64,000 bases of DNA, taken from assembly GCA_964504565.1 (NCBI GenBank), contig CAZDEY010000016.1, forward strand, positions 1-64,000, read 5' to 3'. Shown one piece after another: positions 50,110 to 59,180 of this stretch (positions within the stretch are counted from its first letter, which is position 1; every line of letters starts with the position of its first letter). This stretch comes from Cesiribacter sp964504565 (GTDB taxonomy: Bacteria > Bacteroidota > Bacteroidia > Cytophagales > Cyclobacteriaceae). Made by a program: the position numbers and the translations under genes. Under the pieces are notes generated by a model that was not told the DNA's origin, ran no database searches, and saw nothing but the letters and a program-made list of their open reading frames with translations.

Positions 50110-50379
50110 ATTATTACATCCCTTAATTCATAAACAAAGCTTCCAACTAAACCATCTAGTAAAATAAGGCGCTGACTCACTACTCGTTGGCATTAAAGGC
50201 AGCAAAAGGTGAACTCCAAATATTTATCCTCTACTAAGCTCCGTATCTACTATACCAGCAAAAGGCTCACCCATTCAAATTAAGTTGAATCTCAAACCGA
50301 ATAGTACATGCCTCTCCTATTGGCACAGTACATGATACATGGCTGAGTAGCGTTAACCTTATTGAATTTAGAAAGCATT
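50110..50379. other. Spacer without clear features
   Basis: 270 bases between the VOC gene and the lipoprotein gene. No gene, terminator or boundary core could be identified. It marks the right limit of the accessory block. Confidence 0.4.
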
Positions 50380-50865
50380 ATGAAGTATCTCCGCTTACCC
50401 TTATTTCTGCTGATCCTCTTGGTAAATTTACTGCCGGCCTGTACTACTACCGATGAAGGCGACCCAGCAAACGATGGACCGGACTTGGCCAGCTTACTGG
50501 TGGGCAACTACAACTACGCCACCTTTAAAGGCTCTAACGAAACCGGCGGCGGCACGGCCAATATAATGAAAGCCGGCAATCGCGAGATTACCATTGCTAC
50601 CGATCAGGGTATTGAGTTTAACGCCACTATTCTGGAATCAATAGATGCCGGTCTGGTGTTTGATATACCCCAGCAAGAAATTAACTACTACAATCTGGAT
50701 GATGCCCGGCTTATTGGTCAGCCCAACGTGCCGGCCCAAAATACCCAGTACGATGCCGTGTACTTTAGTGGTACTTCCACCTTTAGGGCCAGCCTGAAAA
50801 TTACCTATGCCGGCGGTTCGGATGAATTATATATTCTAGAGCTTACTCCTAGATCAGGTGAGTAG
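50380..50865 (+). CDS. Hypothetical lipoprotein
   Basis: 161 residues from the ATG at 50380 (a TTG at 50362 would add six). Lipoprotein signal KYLRLPLFLLILLVNLLPAC. The mature part is a small beta domain (IMKAGNREITIATDQGIEFN). GC content is back to the host level. Its 3' end overlaps the convergent dCMP deaminase gene by 17 bases. Confidence 0.75.
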   Translation: MKYLRLPLFLLILLVNLLPACTTTDEGDPANDGPDLASLLVGNYNYATFKGSNETGGGTANIMKAGNREITIATDQGIEFNATILESIDAGLVFDIPQQEINYYNLDDARLIGQPNVPAQNTQYDAVYFSGTSTFRASLKITYAGGSDELYILELTPRSGE

Positions 50866-51334
50866 TTACGCTGTCCAAATTTCCGCCGTAGCGTTCGGTT
50901 TCCACGCCAAAGCGCTGCAAAAAATCGATACCTTCTTCCAATTCTATACCCTTATATTCAGCGTAGGATTTTAGGTACACTACTTTCTTAATTCCTACAC
51001 TATAGATAATTCGGGCGCAGGCCAGGCAGGGCGAAAGCGTAACGTATAAGGTGCCGCCGCTAACCTTCATATTGTTTTTAACGGCGTAGATAATAGCATT
51101 CTGCTCGGCGTGCAGGGCCAGCGAGCAGGAGCCTTTCCGATCGCGGGCGCAGCCGGTTTCCGGAAATTCCTCGTCGCAGTTATGGGTGCCGGCCGGCGGT
51201 CCGTTATAGCCAATACTAATGATACGGGTATCTTTAGCCAGCACCGCGCCTACATGCCGTTTAACGCAGTGCGAACGCTTAGCCAGGTTTACGGCCAGTT
51301 CCATATAAATATCATCGAAGGCGGGGCGGCTCAT
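50849..51334 (-). CDS. dCMP deaminase family protein
   Basis: 161 residues of the zinc-dependent cytidine/deoxycytidylate deaminase family. The catalytic HAE is in LALHAEQNAI near residue 75, and the zinc cysteines are in LSPCLACA near 101. The N-terminal part (YNGPPAGTHNCDEEF with further Cys/His) is typical of dCMP deaminases that bind an extra zinc. It makes dUMP for thymidylate synthesis. It is convergent with the lipoprotein gene. Confidence 0.92.
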   Translation of the reverse strand: MSRPAFDDIYMELAVNLAKRSHCVKRHVGAVLAKDTRIISIGYNGPPAGTHNCDEEFPETGCARDRKGSCSLALHAEQNAIIYAVKNNMKVSGGTLYVTLSPCLACARIIYSVGIKKVVYLKSYAEYKGIELEEGIDFLQRFGVETERYGGNLDSVTTHLI

Positions 51335-51480
51335 AGGGCGGTTGTGGATAAGCGTAGAATAGTGTACTTTGCTGAGTAAACTGTAAAGTAACAGAATCTT
51401 TTTAGAGCTATAAAATTACTACCCAATTTATGCTATCAATCGGGCATGGTTTTGGTTAGTAAGAATTAAATTTTAGTTAG

Positions 51481-52014
51481 ATGAAATCAATTTTATTAAG
51501 TAGCTGCCTGGCAGTAGTAGGCCTATTAGTAAGTATTTCGGCCAGTGCGCAGGAGGCGGTTAAAAGCCGAATTAGTCCGCTGGAAATTGTAACCTATAAA
51601 TCGCCGGACACTTACGTAAAAGTAACCTACGGGCGGCCTCATAAACGGGGCCGGGTAGTATTTGGCGAGTTGGTACCCTACGGTGACGTGTGGCGGACCG
51701 GGGCAAACGAGGCCACTGAAATTACCACTACCGGCACCATTACCCTGGCCGGCAAAACCATTCCGGCCGGTACGTATGCATTGTTTACTATTCCTCAGAA
51801 GGATAAATGGACGATAATTCTTAACCAGGATCTTGGCCAATGGGGCGCCTATCGCTACGATCAGGAGCAGGACTTTATTCGGTTTGAAGTACCAACCATA
51901 AAGCTAAACCAAACCTACGAACCGTTTACCATTGAGTTTGAAACCGTAGGCAACGATGTTAGCTTAAAAATGATGTGGGACAAAACCGGAGTGAATATGC
52001 CAATTACCTTCTGA
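51481..52014 (+). CDS. DUF2911 family secreted protein
   Basis: 177 residues with a signal peptide (LLSSCLAVVGLLVSISASAQ). The DUF2911 core is clear: YGRPHKRGRVVFGELVPYGD near residue 50, WRTGANEATEI near 77 and AGTYALFTIP near 95. It is a periplasmic protein of unknown function that is common in Bacteroidota. It is monocistronic and followed by a terminator. Confidence 0.93.
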   Translation: MKSILLSSCLAVVGLLVSISASAQEAVKSRISPLEIVTYKSPDTYVKVTYGRPHKRGRVVFGELVPYGDVWRTGANEATEITTTGTITLAGKTIPAGTYALFTIPQKDKWTIILNQDLGQWGAYRYDQEQDFIRFEVPTIKLNQTYEPFTIEFETVGNDVSLKMMWDKTGVNMPITF

Positions 52015-52044
52015 TTTAGTAAGCAGAAAAATTTTTAAACCATT

Positions 52045-52071
52045 GAGCCAACCCTGCCAGGGTTGGCTTTG
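52045..52071 (+). terminator. Terminator after the DUF2911 gene
   Basis: AGCCAACCCTG and CAGGGTTGGCT form a long stem with a minimal loop, followed by TTGT. Confidence 0.85.
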
Positions 52072-52150
52072 TCATATAATTAGGTACAATACTTACTCAT
52101 AGGTATTGTGTAGTTGGAAATTTAAGCACCCTTAACCTTTTGTATTGTTT

Positions 52151-52555
52151 ATGAACCGAGCATTTTTTCCTGTTTCTGCTGTATTTCTCTCAGTATTAAG
52201 TAGCTGTAGTTGGGATAAAGAGGCAGAATTGGTTGAGCCGGAAACCATCTTCGGAAGCTGGCGACTGCAGTGGGTATATCGGGGTTGGCAAAACCCAACT
52301 GACAATGTTCCCAACAAAAAAATTGAGCTCGACCCCGGTACCTTTACCTTATACGAAGACGATAAGCTTATCCATACCTCCGGTTACGCCCTGGATACTA
52401 TTTTTTACGAGGATAGGGCAATTCAGATAGAAGTGGAACTAGACGATAAGCTGGATAAGGAATTCTACTACAAAACCGATACTAAAAAACTTTATGCCGA
52501 TGATAATTTTGCCGCCGACGGTGATTTATACGAATTTGTAAGAATTCAAGATTAG
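52151..52555 (+). CDS. Hypothetical lipocalin-like lipoprotein
   Basis: 134 residues from the ATG at 52151. Lipoprotein signal ending LSVLSSC, then Ser-Trp. The mature part opens ETIFGSWRLQWVYRGW, the short lipocalin-like pattern seen in many Bacteroidota lipoproteins, and is beta-rich to the end (YEDDKLIHTSGYALDTIFYE). The function is unknown. A TTG two codons upstream is not needed. Confidence 0.72.
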   Translation: MNRAFFPVSAVFLSVLSSCSWDKEAELVEPETIFGSWRLQWVYRGWQNPTDNVPNKKIELDPGTFTLYEDDKLIHTSGYALDTIFYEDRAIQIEVELDDKLDKEFYYKTDTKKLYADDNFAADGDLYEFVRIQD

Positions 52556-52842
52556 CTCCCGGCACTTAATTTAGTCACTACAGGAAAAGCCCGAAAGTAG
52601 ATAGTCTTAAATCATCAGAAGTCAAGTAATTGGATTTGGGTATCTAGTAGTAATGTCTTGTCTTGAAATAGGTATTCACAGAGTAGATCAAAATAAAAGA
52701 GAGAAGACATATACATCACGGACTGCGCGTCCCGGACTAGAAAGTCTACTTATATCCTTTATTAGATAGCTGCTGAAATTTCGATATAGAATAATGCGTT
52801 GAGGGAATACTGCTTGGGATTATCTGGCCGACCAACCGGCGA
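52556..52842. other. Convergent spacer
   Basis: 287 bases between the lipoprotein and the sugar-dehydrogenase-like gene. GGCCGACCAACCGGC near 52826 could act as a weak hairpin for the minus strand. No gene seen. Confidence 0.35.
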
Positions 52843-54057
52843 TTACCCTTCGTACCAAACCCTATAGATAGCCCCGGCCTGGTCGTCGGAAATTAAGATA
52901 TCGCCGTTGGGCAGTTCCAGAAGATCTACTGGGCGGCCCCAGCTTTCATTACTTGCTTCATTTAGCCAGCCGGTAATAAACGAACTTACCTGGCCGGTTT
53001 GCGGGTCTACTTTTACTACATCATAGCCACTTTTTTGTGTGCGGTTCCAGCTTCCGTGGCGGGCGGCTAAAACAGCACCCTTATCGGCAGAGCTTCCTCC
53101 CTGATCAATAAACATCATACCCAAGGGGGCGCTATGCGGGGTAAATAGGGCTACTGGTTTCGTATACTTTTTACAGTCGCCAGACTGGCCAAATTGGGGA
53201 TCCAGAATATTGCCTTGGTGGCAAAAGGGGTAGCCAAAGTGTTCACCTTCCTGGCTAACCTTGTTCAGTTCGCAGGCCGGGTTATTATCGGTATACTGCG
53301 TAGCCTCTTCCTCCGGAATTCTGCCGGCATCAGCCATATCTTTTCCTAAGTTATCGCCGCCGTTTTCGGTAAACCATAGTTGGTTAGTACCCGGCTGCCA
53401 GGCAAAGCCCACGGTATTACGCACGCCCCGGGCCACAATTTGGGGTTGAGCATCCGGGTTCTCAACATCTAGCTTGGTAATAGTGGCGTAAATTTCCTCA
53501 TCGGGATTGCAGATATTACAAGGTGCCCCAACCGGTACGTACAGCATACCATCCGGCCCAAACGCTATATACTTCCAGCCGTGGTGGCGGTCGGTAGGGT
53601 ACGCATCGTACACTACCTCGGGCTGGGGCGGGTTGGCTAGGTTGCGCTCAATATCGTTAAGGCGCAGTATCCGGCTTACTTCGGCTATATACAAATCGCC
53701 ATTTTTGACTGCTACACCGTTGGGCATACGCAGACCGGTAGCTATCGTATATTTTTCTTCCGCTACCCCATCGCGGTCCGCATCGCGTAGGGCATACACT
53801 TTATCCTCACTCCTATTTCCCACAAATATGGTACCCTGCGGGCCCCGCGCCAGGGAGCGGGCATTAGGCACCTCTTCGGCAAATACAGATATTTTGTAGC
53901 CGGCCGGTAAGGTTAATTTTTCCAGCGGTAAGTTGGTAGTTACGGTAGCCTCCGGTTGGTCTTTTTCCATAGGCGGGGTTACCCCACCATCACTACCATT
54001 GTTAGAACAAGCGGCCAAATGTAGAACAAGGCCGGTCAGTATTAATTTAATTCTCAT
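52843..54057 (-). CDS. Sorbosone/PQQ sugar dehydrogenase-like lipoprotein
   Basis: 404 residues with a lipoprotein signal (IKLILTGLVLHLAAC). The mature part is a six-bladed propeller of the soluble glucose/sorbosone dehydrogenase type. Segments include LPAGYKISVFAEEVPNARSL, YIAEVSRILRLNDIE, YPTDRHHGWKYIAFGPDGML (with the His pair) and NTVGFAWQPGTNQLWFTENG. Members oxidise sugars with PQQ, but many homologues are of unknown substrate. It is alone on the minus strand, with a possible TATATTTG box at 54197-54204. Confidence 0.85.
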   Translation of the reverse strand: MRIKLILTGLVLHLAACSNNGSDGGVTPPMEKDQPEATVTTNLPLEKLTLPAGYKISVFAEEVPNARSLARGPQGTIFVGNRSEDKVYALRDADRDGVAEEKYTIATGLRMPNGVAVKNGDLYIAEVSRILRLNDIERNLANPPQPEVVYDAYPTDRHHGWKYIAFGPDGMLYVPVGAPCNICNPDEEIYATITKLDVENPDAQPQIVARGVRNTVGFAWQPGTNQLWFTENGGDNLGKDMADAGRIPEEEATQYTDNNPACELNKVSQEGEHFGYPFCHQGNILDPQFGQSGDCKKYTKPVALFTPHSAPLGMMFIDQGGSSADKGAVLAARHGSWNRTQKSGYDVVKVDPQTGQVSSFITGWLNEASNESWGRPVDLLELPNGDILISDDQAGAIYRVWYEG

Positions 54058-54248
54058 AATTAAGAGACATACGTATTAAATAGTAAGCGGCTGCCGCGCG
54101 GTATCAAGACTCTCTCCGTATAGCAAAAAAATTAATTCCTACTAAAAATACCGTTACTCAGGATTATTTGAAATATGACTTCCTGCTTACCTAGTACAAA
54201 TATAGAAGATAGAAACTGTTTTGCTAAATAGTTATTTATAATGTAATT

Positions 54249-54278
54249 TTGTTTATATTATAAACATATTTATATTTG
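54249..54278 (+). promoter_or_regulatory. Promoter with palindromic operator candidate
   Basis: TTG (54249-54251), a 19-base spacer and TATATTTG (54271-54278) give an ideal Bacteroidota promoter. Inside the spacer GTTTATA and TATAAAC (54251-54265) form a 15-base palindrome, a likely site for the winged-helix regulator encoded two genes downstream. Transcription would start about 25 bases before the ATG at 54309. Confidence 0.65.
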
Positions 54279-54308
54279 CTTCGTACTTATATTACAAACG
54301 AACTTACT

Positions 54309-54878
54309 ATGGAGACAAAATTTACCCATCAGGATAGCCTGGATACCATTAGCCAAATGATACATACGGCCAAGGGCAATGTGCAGGAAGGAAGTTTCTA
54401 TTTTTTGCTATGGGGCTGGGTGGTAGCATTCTGCAATTTTAGTAATTACATTTTACTGGCCCACACCGATTTTCAGCATCCGTTTATGGTTTGGTTACTT
54501 ACTATACCAGCGGCTATAATATCTGGAATCTACGGAGCCCGCAAAAAACGGCAGGCTACCTTCACCACTTACTACGATAGGCTTTACGGCCTAATCTGGA
54601 TGGGTATCGGCATTAGCATTGTTGTGGTGATTATCTTCGGCAGCAAGATAAATTTTTTTATAAACCCGGTAATTTTGCTCATGGCCGGCACGGGCACCTT
54701 TCTATCAGGTAATCTATTACGATTTAAACCTCTAGTATGGGGTGGAGCCGCCCTCTGGGTTAGTGCCGTTATTGCCTTTATGCTCCCGGTAGCCCTACAC
54801 TATTTAGTCGGCGGCATTGCCATTGTGCTGGGGTATTTAGTGCCGGCCTACCTTTTAAAGAACCAGAAGAATGGCTGA
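54309..54878 (+). CDS. Hypothetical five-helix membrane protein
   Basis: 189 residues from the ATG at 54309. Hydrophobic helices lie near residues 29-50, 62-78, 97-114, 120-134 and 142-178, after a soluble helical N-terminus (DSLDTISQMIHTAKGNVQEG). It is the first gene of a three-gene unit with the winged-helix regulator, overlapping it by 8 bases. Membrane-protein plus small winged-helix pairs of this kind often respond to envelope stress, but the role here is not known. Confidence 0.8.
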   Translation: METKFTHQDSLDTISQMIHTAKGNVQEGSFYFLLWGWVVAFCNFSNYILLAHTDFQHPFMVWLLTIPAAIISGIYGARKKRQATFTTYYDRLYGLIWMGIGISIVVVIIFGSKINFFINPVILLMAGTGTFLSGNLLRFKPLVWGGAALWVSAVIAFMLPVALHYLVGGIAIVLGYLVPAYLLKNQKNG

Positions 54879-55164
54879 TTTAGACCCACTTGACCCCCTA
54901 CTCCACTCGCAACTGAGGCTGGCCGTAATGTCAATACTCGTTAGCGGCGAAAGTGCTGATTTTACGTATTTGAAGGAGAAAACCGGCTCAACCTCCGGTA
55001 ATCTTAGTGTACAATTAGATAAGTTAAGTGAAGCCGGCTACATTAAAATTGACAAAGGCTACGATGGCAAGCGACCCAAAACAACCTGTTCACTTACCAA
55101 AAGCGGTGTTAAAGCTTTTGAAGACTACGTAAAAATTCTTCAGCAGTACATAAATCCTAAATAG
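54871..55164 (+). CDS. Winged-helix transcriptional regulator
   Basis: 97 residues. A MarR/PadR-related single winged-helix domain: LLHSQLRLAVMSILVSGESA, then the recognition part TGSTSGNLSVQLDKLSEAGY and the wing KIDKGYDGKRPKTTCSLTKS. It lacks an effector domain. It overlaps the membrane gene by 8 bases and is followed by the secreted gene after two bases. It probably represses its own operon by binding the palindrome at 54251. Confidence 0.9.
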   Translation: MADLDPLDPLLHSQLRLAVMSILVSGESADFTYLKEKTGSTSGNLSVQLDKLSEAGYIKIDKGYDGKRPKTTCSLTKSGVKAFEDYVKILQQYINPK

Positions 55165-55166
55165 TA

Positions 55167-55703
55167 ATGAAAAAAGCAATTTGGTTAACCACCCTGGCAA
55201 TACTAGTTATAAGTAATTTCAACTATAGCCAAACCCGCCCCCAGCCCAGCCCGGCTATGCAGGAAGCTATGCGTAAAATTGCCTGGCTGGAAGGTAAATG
55301 GCAAGGCAGCGGCACGGTGCGTATGCCCGAAGGTACCCACGAATTTATTCAGCAGGAGAATGTTAGCTTTAAAGCCAATGGGTCGGTACTACTTATTGAA
55401 GGCTTAGGGTTAACTAAAGCCGGCGGCGATACCGTACACCAGGCCTTAGCCTTAATTTCATTTGATGAAACAACCGGCCAATACCAGATGCGGGCGGTTA
55501 AAGGAGACGGTGTGATTGTAGATGCCGATACCGAAGTTAGCGAAGGAATATTTAAGTGGCGGATGCCGGTAGCTAATGGAGCCAAGGTGGAGTATACGCT
55601 CAAACACGAAGGCAGCAACTGGGTAGAAACCGGCAGCTACAGCCCCGATGGTAAACAGTGGTTTCCGTTCTTTAGTATGAATTTAAGTAAGCAGGAGTGG
55701 TAA
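55167..55703 (+). CDS. Secreted lipocalin-like protein (DUF1579/DUF6265-like)
   Basis: 178 residues with a signal peptide (LTTLAILVISNFNYSQ). The core IAWLEGKWQGSGTVRMPEG near residue 38 and the closing SYSPDGKQWFPFFSMNLSK fit the small lipocalin-like families that carry a 'W-x-G-x-W' start. The fold should be a calycin barrel binding a small ligand. It is the last gene of the regulator operon, two bases after it. An imperfect hairpin at about 55730-55752 may terminate it. Confidence 0.78.
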   Translation: MKKAIWLTTLAILVISNFNYSQTRPQPSPAMQEAMRKIAWLEGKWQGSGTVRMPEGTHEFIQQENVSFKANGSVLLIEGLGLTKAGGDTVHQALALISFDETTGQYQMRAVKGDGVIVDADTEVSEGIFKWRMPVANGAKVEYTLKHEGSNWVETGSYSPDGKQWFPFFSMNLSKQEW

Positions 55704-55752
55704 TGCTACCTGCATTAAAATATAAAAGCCCCTAAGAAAAACTAAGAGGCTT

Positions 55753-55829
55753 TGGTGATCCCATCAGGACTCGAACCTGAAACCTACTGCTTAGAAGGCA
55801 GTTGCTCTATCCAGTTGAGCTATGAGACC
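55753..55829 (-). tRNA. tRNA-Arg (anticodon TCT)
   Basis: On the minus strand the acceptor GGTCTCA pairs with TGGGATC with two wobbles, the anticodon loop is CTTCTAA (TCT) and the T arm holds TTCGAGT. Discriminator A and an encoded CCA (55753-55755) are present. Confidence 0.93.
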
Positions 55830-55982
55830 GGCAACCAAATACTTCTACCTGGCTTCAATGCGAGGGCAAAGATAGGCAATGGTTTTAAAAGTTCAAGGGT
55901 TAATTAAGCACAAGTAGTAGCTAATTCTACTTTATGTCCTAATCCCTTTTATTTTATTCCAGAGAATTGCATTTTGGCGGGT

Positions 55983-56399
55983 ATGAGTTTTAACAGATTA
56001 TCAACCGAGGAAATTGACGACCTGAAGTTTATGGTTCGTCGCGAATTAGATAGGGCCGAAAGTCGCCTAATGAAATTTTTACCTGATACGAACGAAGATG
56101 ATGAGTTTGCCGATGTACGGCAGGAAACTATTGATACCCTAAGTCGGCGCAAAGCCAGTATGCAAAGCATTTTAGGTAAACTAGATCGTTTCCACCAGTC
56201 GGAGGCACGTCGCTTCTACCAGCCCGATCATTATAATAACAACTACCATAACGGCGGCAGCTACAATAATAACTATAATAGTAACGGCAATTATAATAAT
56301 TCAAATAGTAGCTACAGCAACAACACTAATTACCAAAGCTCCGATTCCGATAACAGCAAGTCAGATAATCGATACCAGTCCGAAAGCTACAACGACTAG
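55983..56399 (+). CDS. Hypothetical protein with Asn/Ser-rich tail
   Basis: 138 residues from the ATG at 55983. Residues 1-80 are a charged helical domain (LSTEEIDDLKFMVRRELDRA and RRKASMQSILGKLDRFHQSE). Residues 85-138 are almost only Asn, Ser, Tyr and Gly (for example NNNYNSNGNYNNSNSSY), a disordered low-complexity tail. No signal peptide. The helical part resembles the small TraR/DksA-neighbour type proteins only in composition; no family is assigned. A bidirectional terminator follows. Confidence 0.7.
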   Translation: MSFNRLSTEEIDDLKFMVRRELDRAESRLMKFLPDTNEDDEFADVRQETIDTLSRRKASMQSILGKLDRFHQSEARRFYQPDHYNNNYHNGGSYNNNYNSNGNYNNSNSSYSNNTNYQSSDSDNSKSDNRYQSESYND

Positions 56400-56403
56400 C
56401 CCT

Positions 56404-56431
56404 TAAAAGCCGACTACATCAGTCGGCTTTT
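56404..56431. terminator. Bidirectional terminator
   Basis: AAAAGCCGACT and AGTCGGCTTTT form a perfect 11-bp stem around ACATC, between two convergent genes. Confidence 0.9.
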
Positions 56432-56435
56432 ACTT

Positions 56436-57764
56436 TTATAGCTTTGTTTCGCTAATTAATTCTCCGTTTCGGTATACAGCTTTCCGGATTGGCTTACCGT
56501 TCTGGTAATAAGTCCACTCCCCAATGGGCAGCTCGCCCTTATAGCCACCGGTTTCTGTAGGCTGTCCGGCCTCATTAAAAGCCCGGTAGGCCCCAAATCG
56601 CTTGCCGGACTGGTACGTGTACTCCGCCCGTAACTGGCCGTTTTCGTAATAAATTTTCTCTAGCCCGGCCAGCTGATCAAACTGGTAGGTAATAAAACTT
56701 TTGAGCTGGCCATTCTTAAAGTATTCCTTCCATTCACCATTCTTCTTTCCTTGCTGATAAGTATAATCGGTGAGCAGCGTACCGTTTTCAGCGTAGGTTT
56801 GCCAGTTGCCGTCGGGCTTCTCGTTTAGGTAGCTTTCGGTGGCTTTCAGTTTCCCGTTAGGCCAGTACTTTTCGTGGCTTTCCCGGGCTCCGCCTTCACT
56901 AACCGTAATTTTACTTTCCAGTGTACCATCCTCATAGTAGGTTCGGCCCATGCCGATTCGCTTTCCCGCTTTGTACGGAAATTCCAGTTTCAATTGTCCG
57001 CTGGTGTACCAGGCTTTACTGGTGCCATCTAGCTGGCCGCTTTGGTAATGGCTTTCCTGCAGCAACTGACCATTCTCGCTGTAGCGACGGTAAACATTTT
57101 TGGTATTGCTCTCTAGTAATTTACTTTCGGTTTGTAGCTGCCCACCGGGAAAATACGTACGGTAATTACCCGATTCCCGACCGTTTCGGTATTCCACTTC
57201 GCTTTCCACACCTCCGGCTATAAAGTACTTCTTCGTCCAGCCATTAGGCATACCGTTAGCGTAGGCAATTTCCTGTTTTTTGCCGCCCCCCGGATAATAC
57301 TCCTTCACTATACCATCGGGTTTACCGTCCACGAAGGTAGCCTCGCTCTGCAGGCCAGCCCCGGCGTAGTACTGCAGTACCTTGCCGCTCAGCGAATCTT
57401 GGGCGTAGGTAACTTCCTGAATAATATTTCCCCGCTCATCGTATACCTTCATGGCCCCTTCGCGCAAGCCCTCTTTAAACGGAATAGCCCGCTGCAAATT
57501 TCCATTAGGGTAGTACTGGTAAAAAGTATCAACCTTCTGCCCGGCTTTAAACTCACCCTTGGTCAATAGCTCGCCCCCCGGGTGGTACTGCCTAAACGGA
57601 CCGTCGATCAAGCTGCTATCACCCTGCAATACGTAGTATTGAGATTTAACTACGGTTTGGGCCGAATCGTAGTAGGTGGTGATTTTTTGGGCACCAGGTT
57701 GTTGGGCCAGGCTGCCAAAACCAATTAATAGTACACTCAGGAATAATATAAATTGCTTTGCCAT
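56436..57764 (-). CDS. YwqK/MORN-repeat secreted protein (17 or so repeats)
   Basis: 442 residues with a signal peptide (FILFLSVLLIGFGSLAQ). The rest is a continuous run of MORN-like units of about 23 residues, each with the pattern YYxNGQLxxExxYxxGxxxGxW (for example EYFKNGQLKSFITYQFDQLA). It is the same family as the shorter protein at 32028. It is exported, so the database name 'antitoxin' does not fit. It probably forms a long beta ribbon in the periplasm or on the surface. Its stop lies five bases from the terminator. Confidence 0.87.
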   Translation of the reverse strand: MAKQFILFLSVLLIGFGSLAQQPGAQKITTYYDSAQTVVKSQYYVLQGDSSLIDGPFRQYHPGGELLTKGEFKAGQKVDTFYQYYPNGNLQRAIPFKEGLREGAMKVYDERGNIIQEVTYAQDSLSGKVLQYYAGAGLQSEATFVDGKPDGIVKEYYPGGGKKQEIAYANGMPNGWTKKYFIAGGVESEVEYRNGRESGNYRTYFPGGQLQTESKLLESNTKNVYRRYSENGQLLQESHYQSGQLDGTSKAWYTSGQLKLEFPYKAGKRIGMGRTYYEDGTLESKITVSEGGARESHEKYWPNGKLKATESYLNEKPDGNWQTYAENGTLLTDYTYQQGKKNGEWKEYFKNGQLKSFITYQFDQLAGLEKIYYENGQLRAEYTYQSGKRFGAYRAFNEAGQPTETGGYKGELPIGEWTYYQNGKPIRKAVYRNGELISETKL

Positions 57765-57806
57765 GAATTGCTATAACGAAGTAAGGTACAGTTTGGTGCC
57801 ATGCAA

Positions 57807-57828
57807 AAAGGCTGCCGAAGCAGCCTTT
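57807..57828 (-). terminator. Terminator after the thiolase gene
   Basis: AAAGGCTGC and GCAGCCTTT form a perfect 9-bp stem with loop CGAA (TTCG on the minus strand), and the minus-strand side continues with T residues. Confidence 0.88.
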
Positions 57829-57853
57829 AGGTAATAAATATAAGGAATAATGC

Positions 57854-59035
57854 TTAATTCATTCTTTCCAGTACTATAGCCGAGGCCCCGCCGCCGCCAT
57901 TGCATATACCGGCTACGCCTATAGAAGCGTCTTTCTGATCCAATACATTAATTAGCGTGGCCATAATACGGGCACCACTAGCCCCCAGTGGGTGGCCCAA
58001 GGCTACCGCACCACCGTTTACGTTTACCTTGTCTGCATCCAGATCTAACTTCTGAATATTAGCTAAGGCTACGGCCGAGAATGCCTCGTTTATTTCGTAG
58101 TAGTCAACATTGCTCTTATCAACCCCGGCCATTTTTAGTGCGGGTGGTATAGCCAGAGAAGGTGCGGTGGTAAACCAGATTGGGTCTTGGGCGGCATCGC
58201 CGAAGCCAATAATTTTAGCTAGGGGCTTAACACCTAATTCTTCCGCCTTTTCCTTGCTCATTAACACCAAGGCAGCGGCACCATCGTTAATGGTAGAAGC
58301 ATTGGCGGCGGTAACGGTTCCTTCTTTAGAGAATACCGGACGCAAACCGGGAATCTTCTCAAATTTCACGTTAGAATATTCCTCATCGTGATCGACCTGA
58401 ATTGCATCGCCACGGCGCTGAGGCACTTCTACCGGAATAACTTCATTCTTGAACAAGCCGTTTTTCCAGGCTTCGGCGGAGCGCTTGTAGGAATTTATAG
58501 CGTATTCATCCTGCTGCTCGCGGGTAATGCCCATTTCTTTAGCCGTATTGTCGGCACAGTTTCCCATCGGAAACTTGTAGTATACCTCAAATAAGCCGTC
58601 GCGAACCAGTCCGTCTACTAACTCGCCGTTGCCGTATTTATAACCGAAGCGGGCGTTAGGTACGTAGAAGGGGATATTGCTCATGCTTTCCATACCGCCG
58701 GCCACCACTACATCGCGCTGGCCAATCATAATACTTTGGGCGCCAATCATGGCGGCCTTCATACCGCTGGAGCATACTTTATTGATAGTAGTACAAGGCA
58801 CGTTGTAGCCTAAACCAGCCGCCACGGCCGCCTGCCGCGCCGGAGCCTGGCCTAAGTTGGCCGAAACCACATTGCCCATAAATACTTCTTCCACCATTGA
58901 GCCTTCAACCCCGGCTTTCGCCAAAGCCCCCTTTATAGCCTGACCGCCCAAATCTGTGGCGGATACTCCGGAAAGAGCGCCGCCGAAACTACCAATTGGC
59001 GTACGTACCGCCGAAACTATATATACTTCTTTCAT
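57854..59035 (-). CDS. Acetyl-CoA C-acyltransferase (thiolase)
   Basis: 393 residues from the ATG at 59035, which fits the conserved start KEVYIVSAVRTPIGSFGG; a longer ATG at 59077 would add an unlikely hydrophobic leader. Catalytic residues: Cys in INKVCSSGMKA near residue 88, His in GGAVALGHPLGASG near 347, and the final Cys in GICNGGGGASA near 378. NEAFSAVALA near 315 is the oxyanion Asn motif. It makes or splits acetoacetyl-CoA or longer ketoacyl-CoAs. Monocistronic. Confidence 0.95.
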   Translation of the reverse strand: MKEVYIVSAVRTPIGSFGGALSGVSATDLGGQAIKGALAKAGVEGSMVEEVFMGNVVSANLGQAPARQAAVAAGLGYNVPCTTINKVCSSGMKAAMIGAQSIMIGQRDVVVAGGMESMSNIPFYVPNARFGYKYGNGELVDGLVRDGLFEVYYKFPMGNCADNTAKEMGITREQQDEYAINSYKRSAEAWKNGLFKNEVIPVEVPQRRGDAIQVDHDEEYSNVKFEKIPGLRPVFSKEGTVTAANASTINDGAAALVLMSKEKAEELGVKPLAKIIGFGDAAQDPIWFTTAPSLAIPPALKMAGVDKSNVDYYEINEAFSAVALANIQKLDLDADKVNVNGGAVALGHPLGASGARIMATLINVLDQKDASIGVAGICNGGGGASAIVLERMN

Positions 59036-59180
59036 TATGTATGAATTAATATTCAAAAGGAATAAAGCGAAAAACACCAGAATGTTTTATCCTAACTTTA
59101 TATGCCCCGAAAGTAGGAATTTAGGGTATAAGGAAAAAATTTATGCCGGAATTTACCGTCACTATAACGTTTGAAACTGA

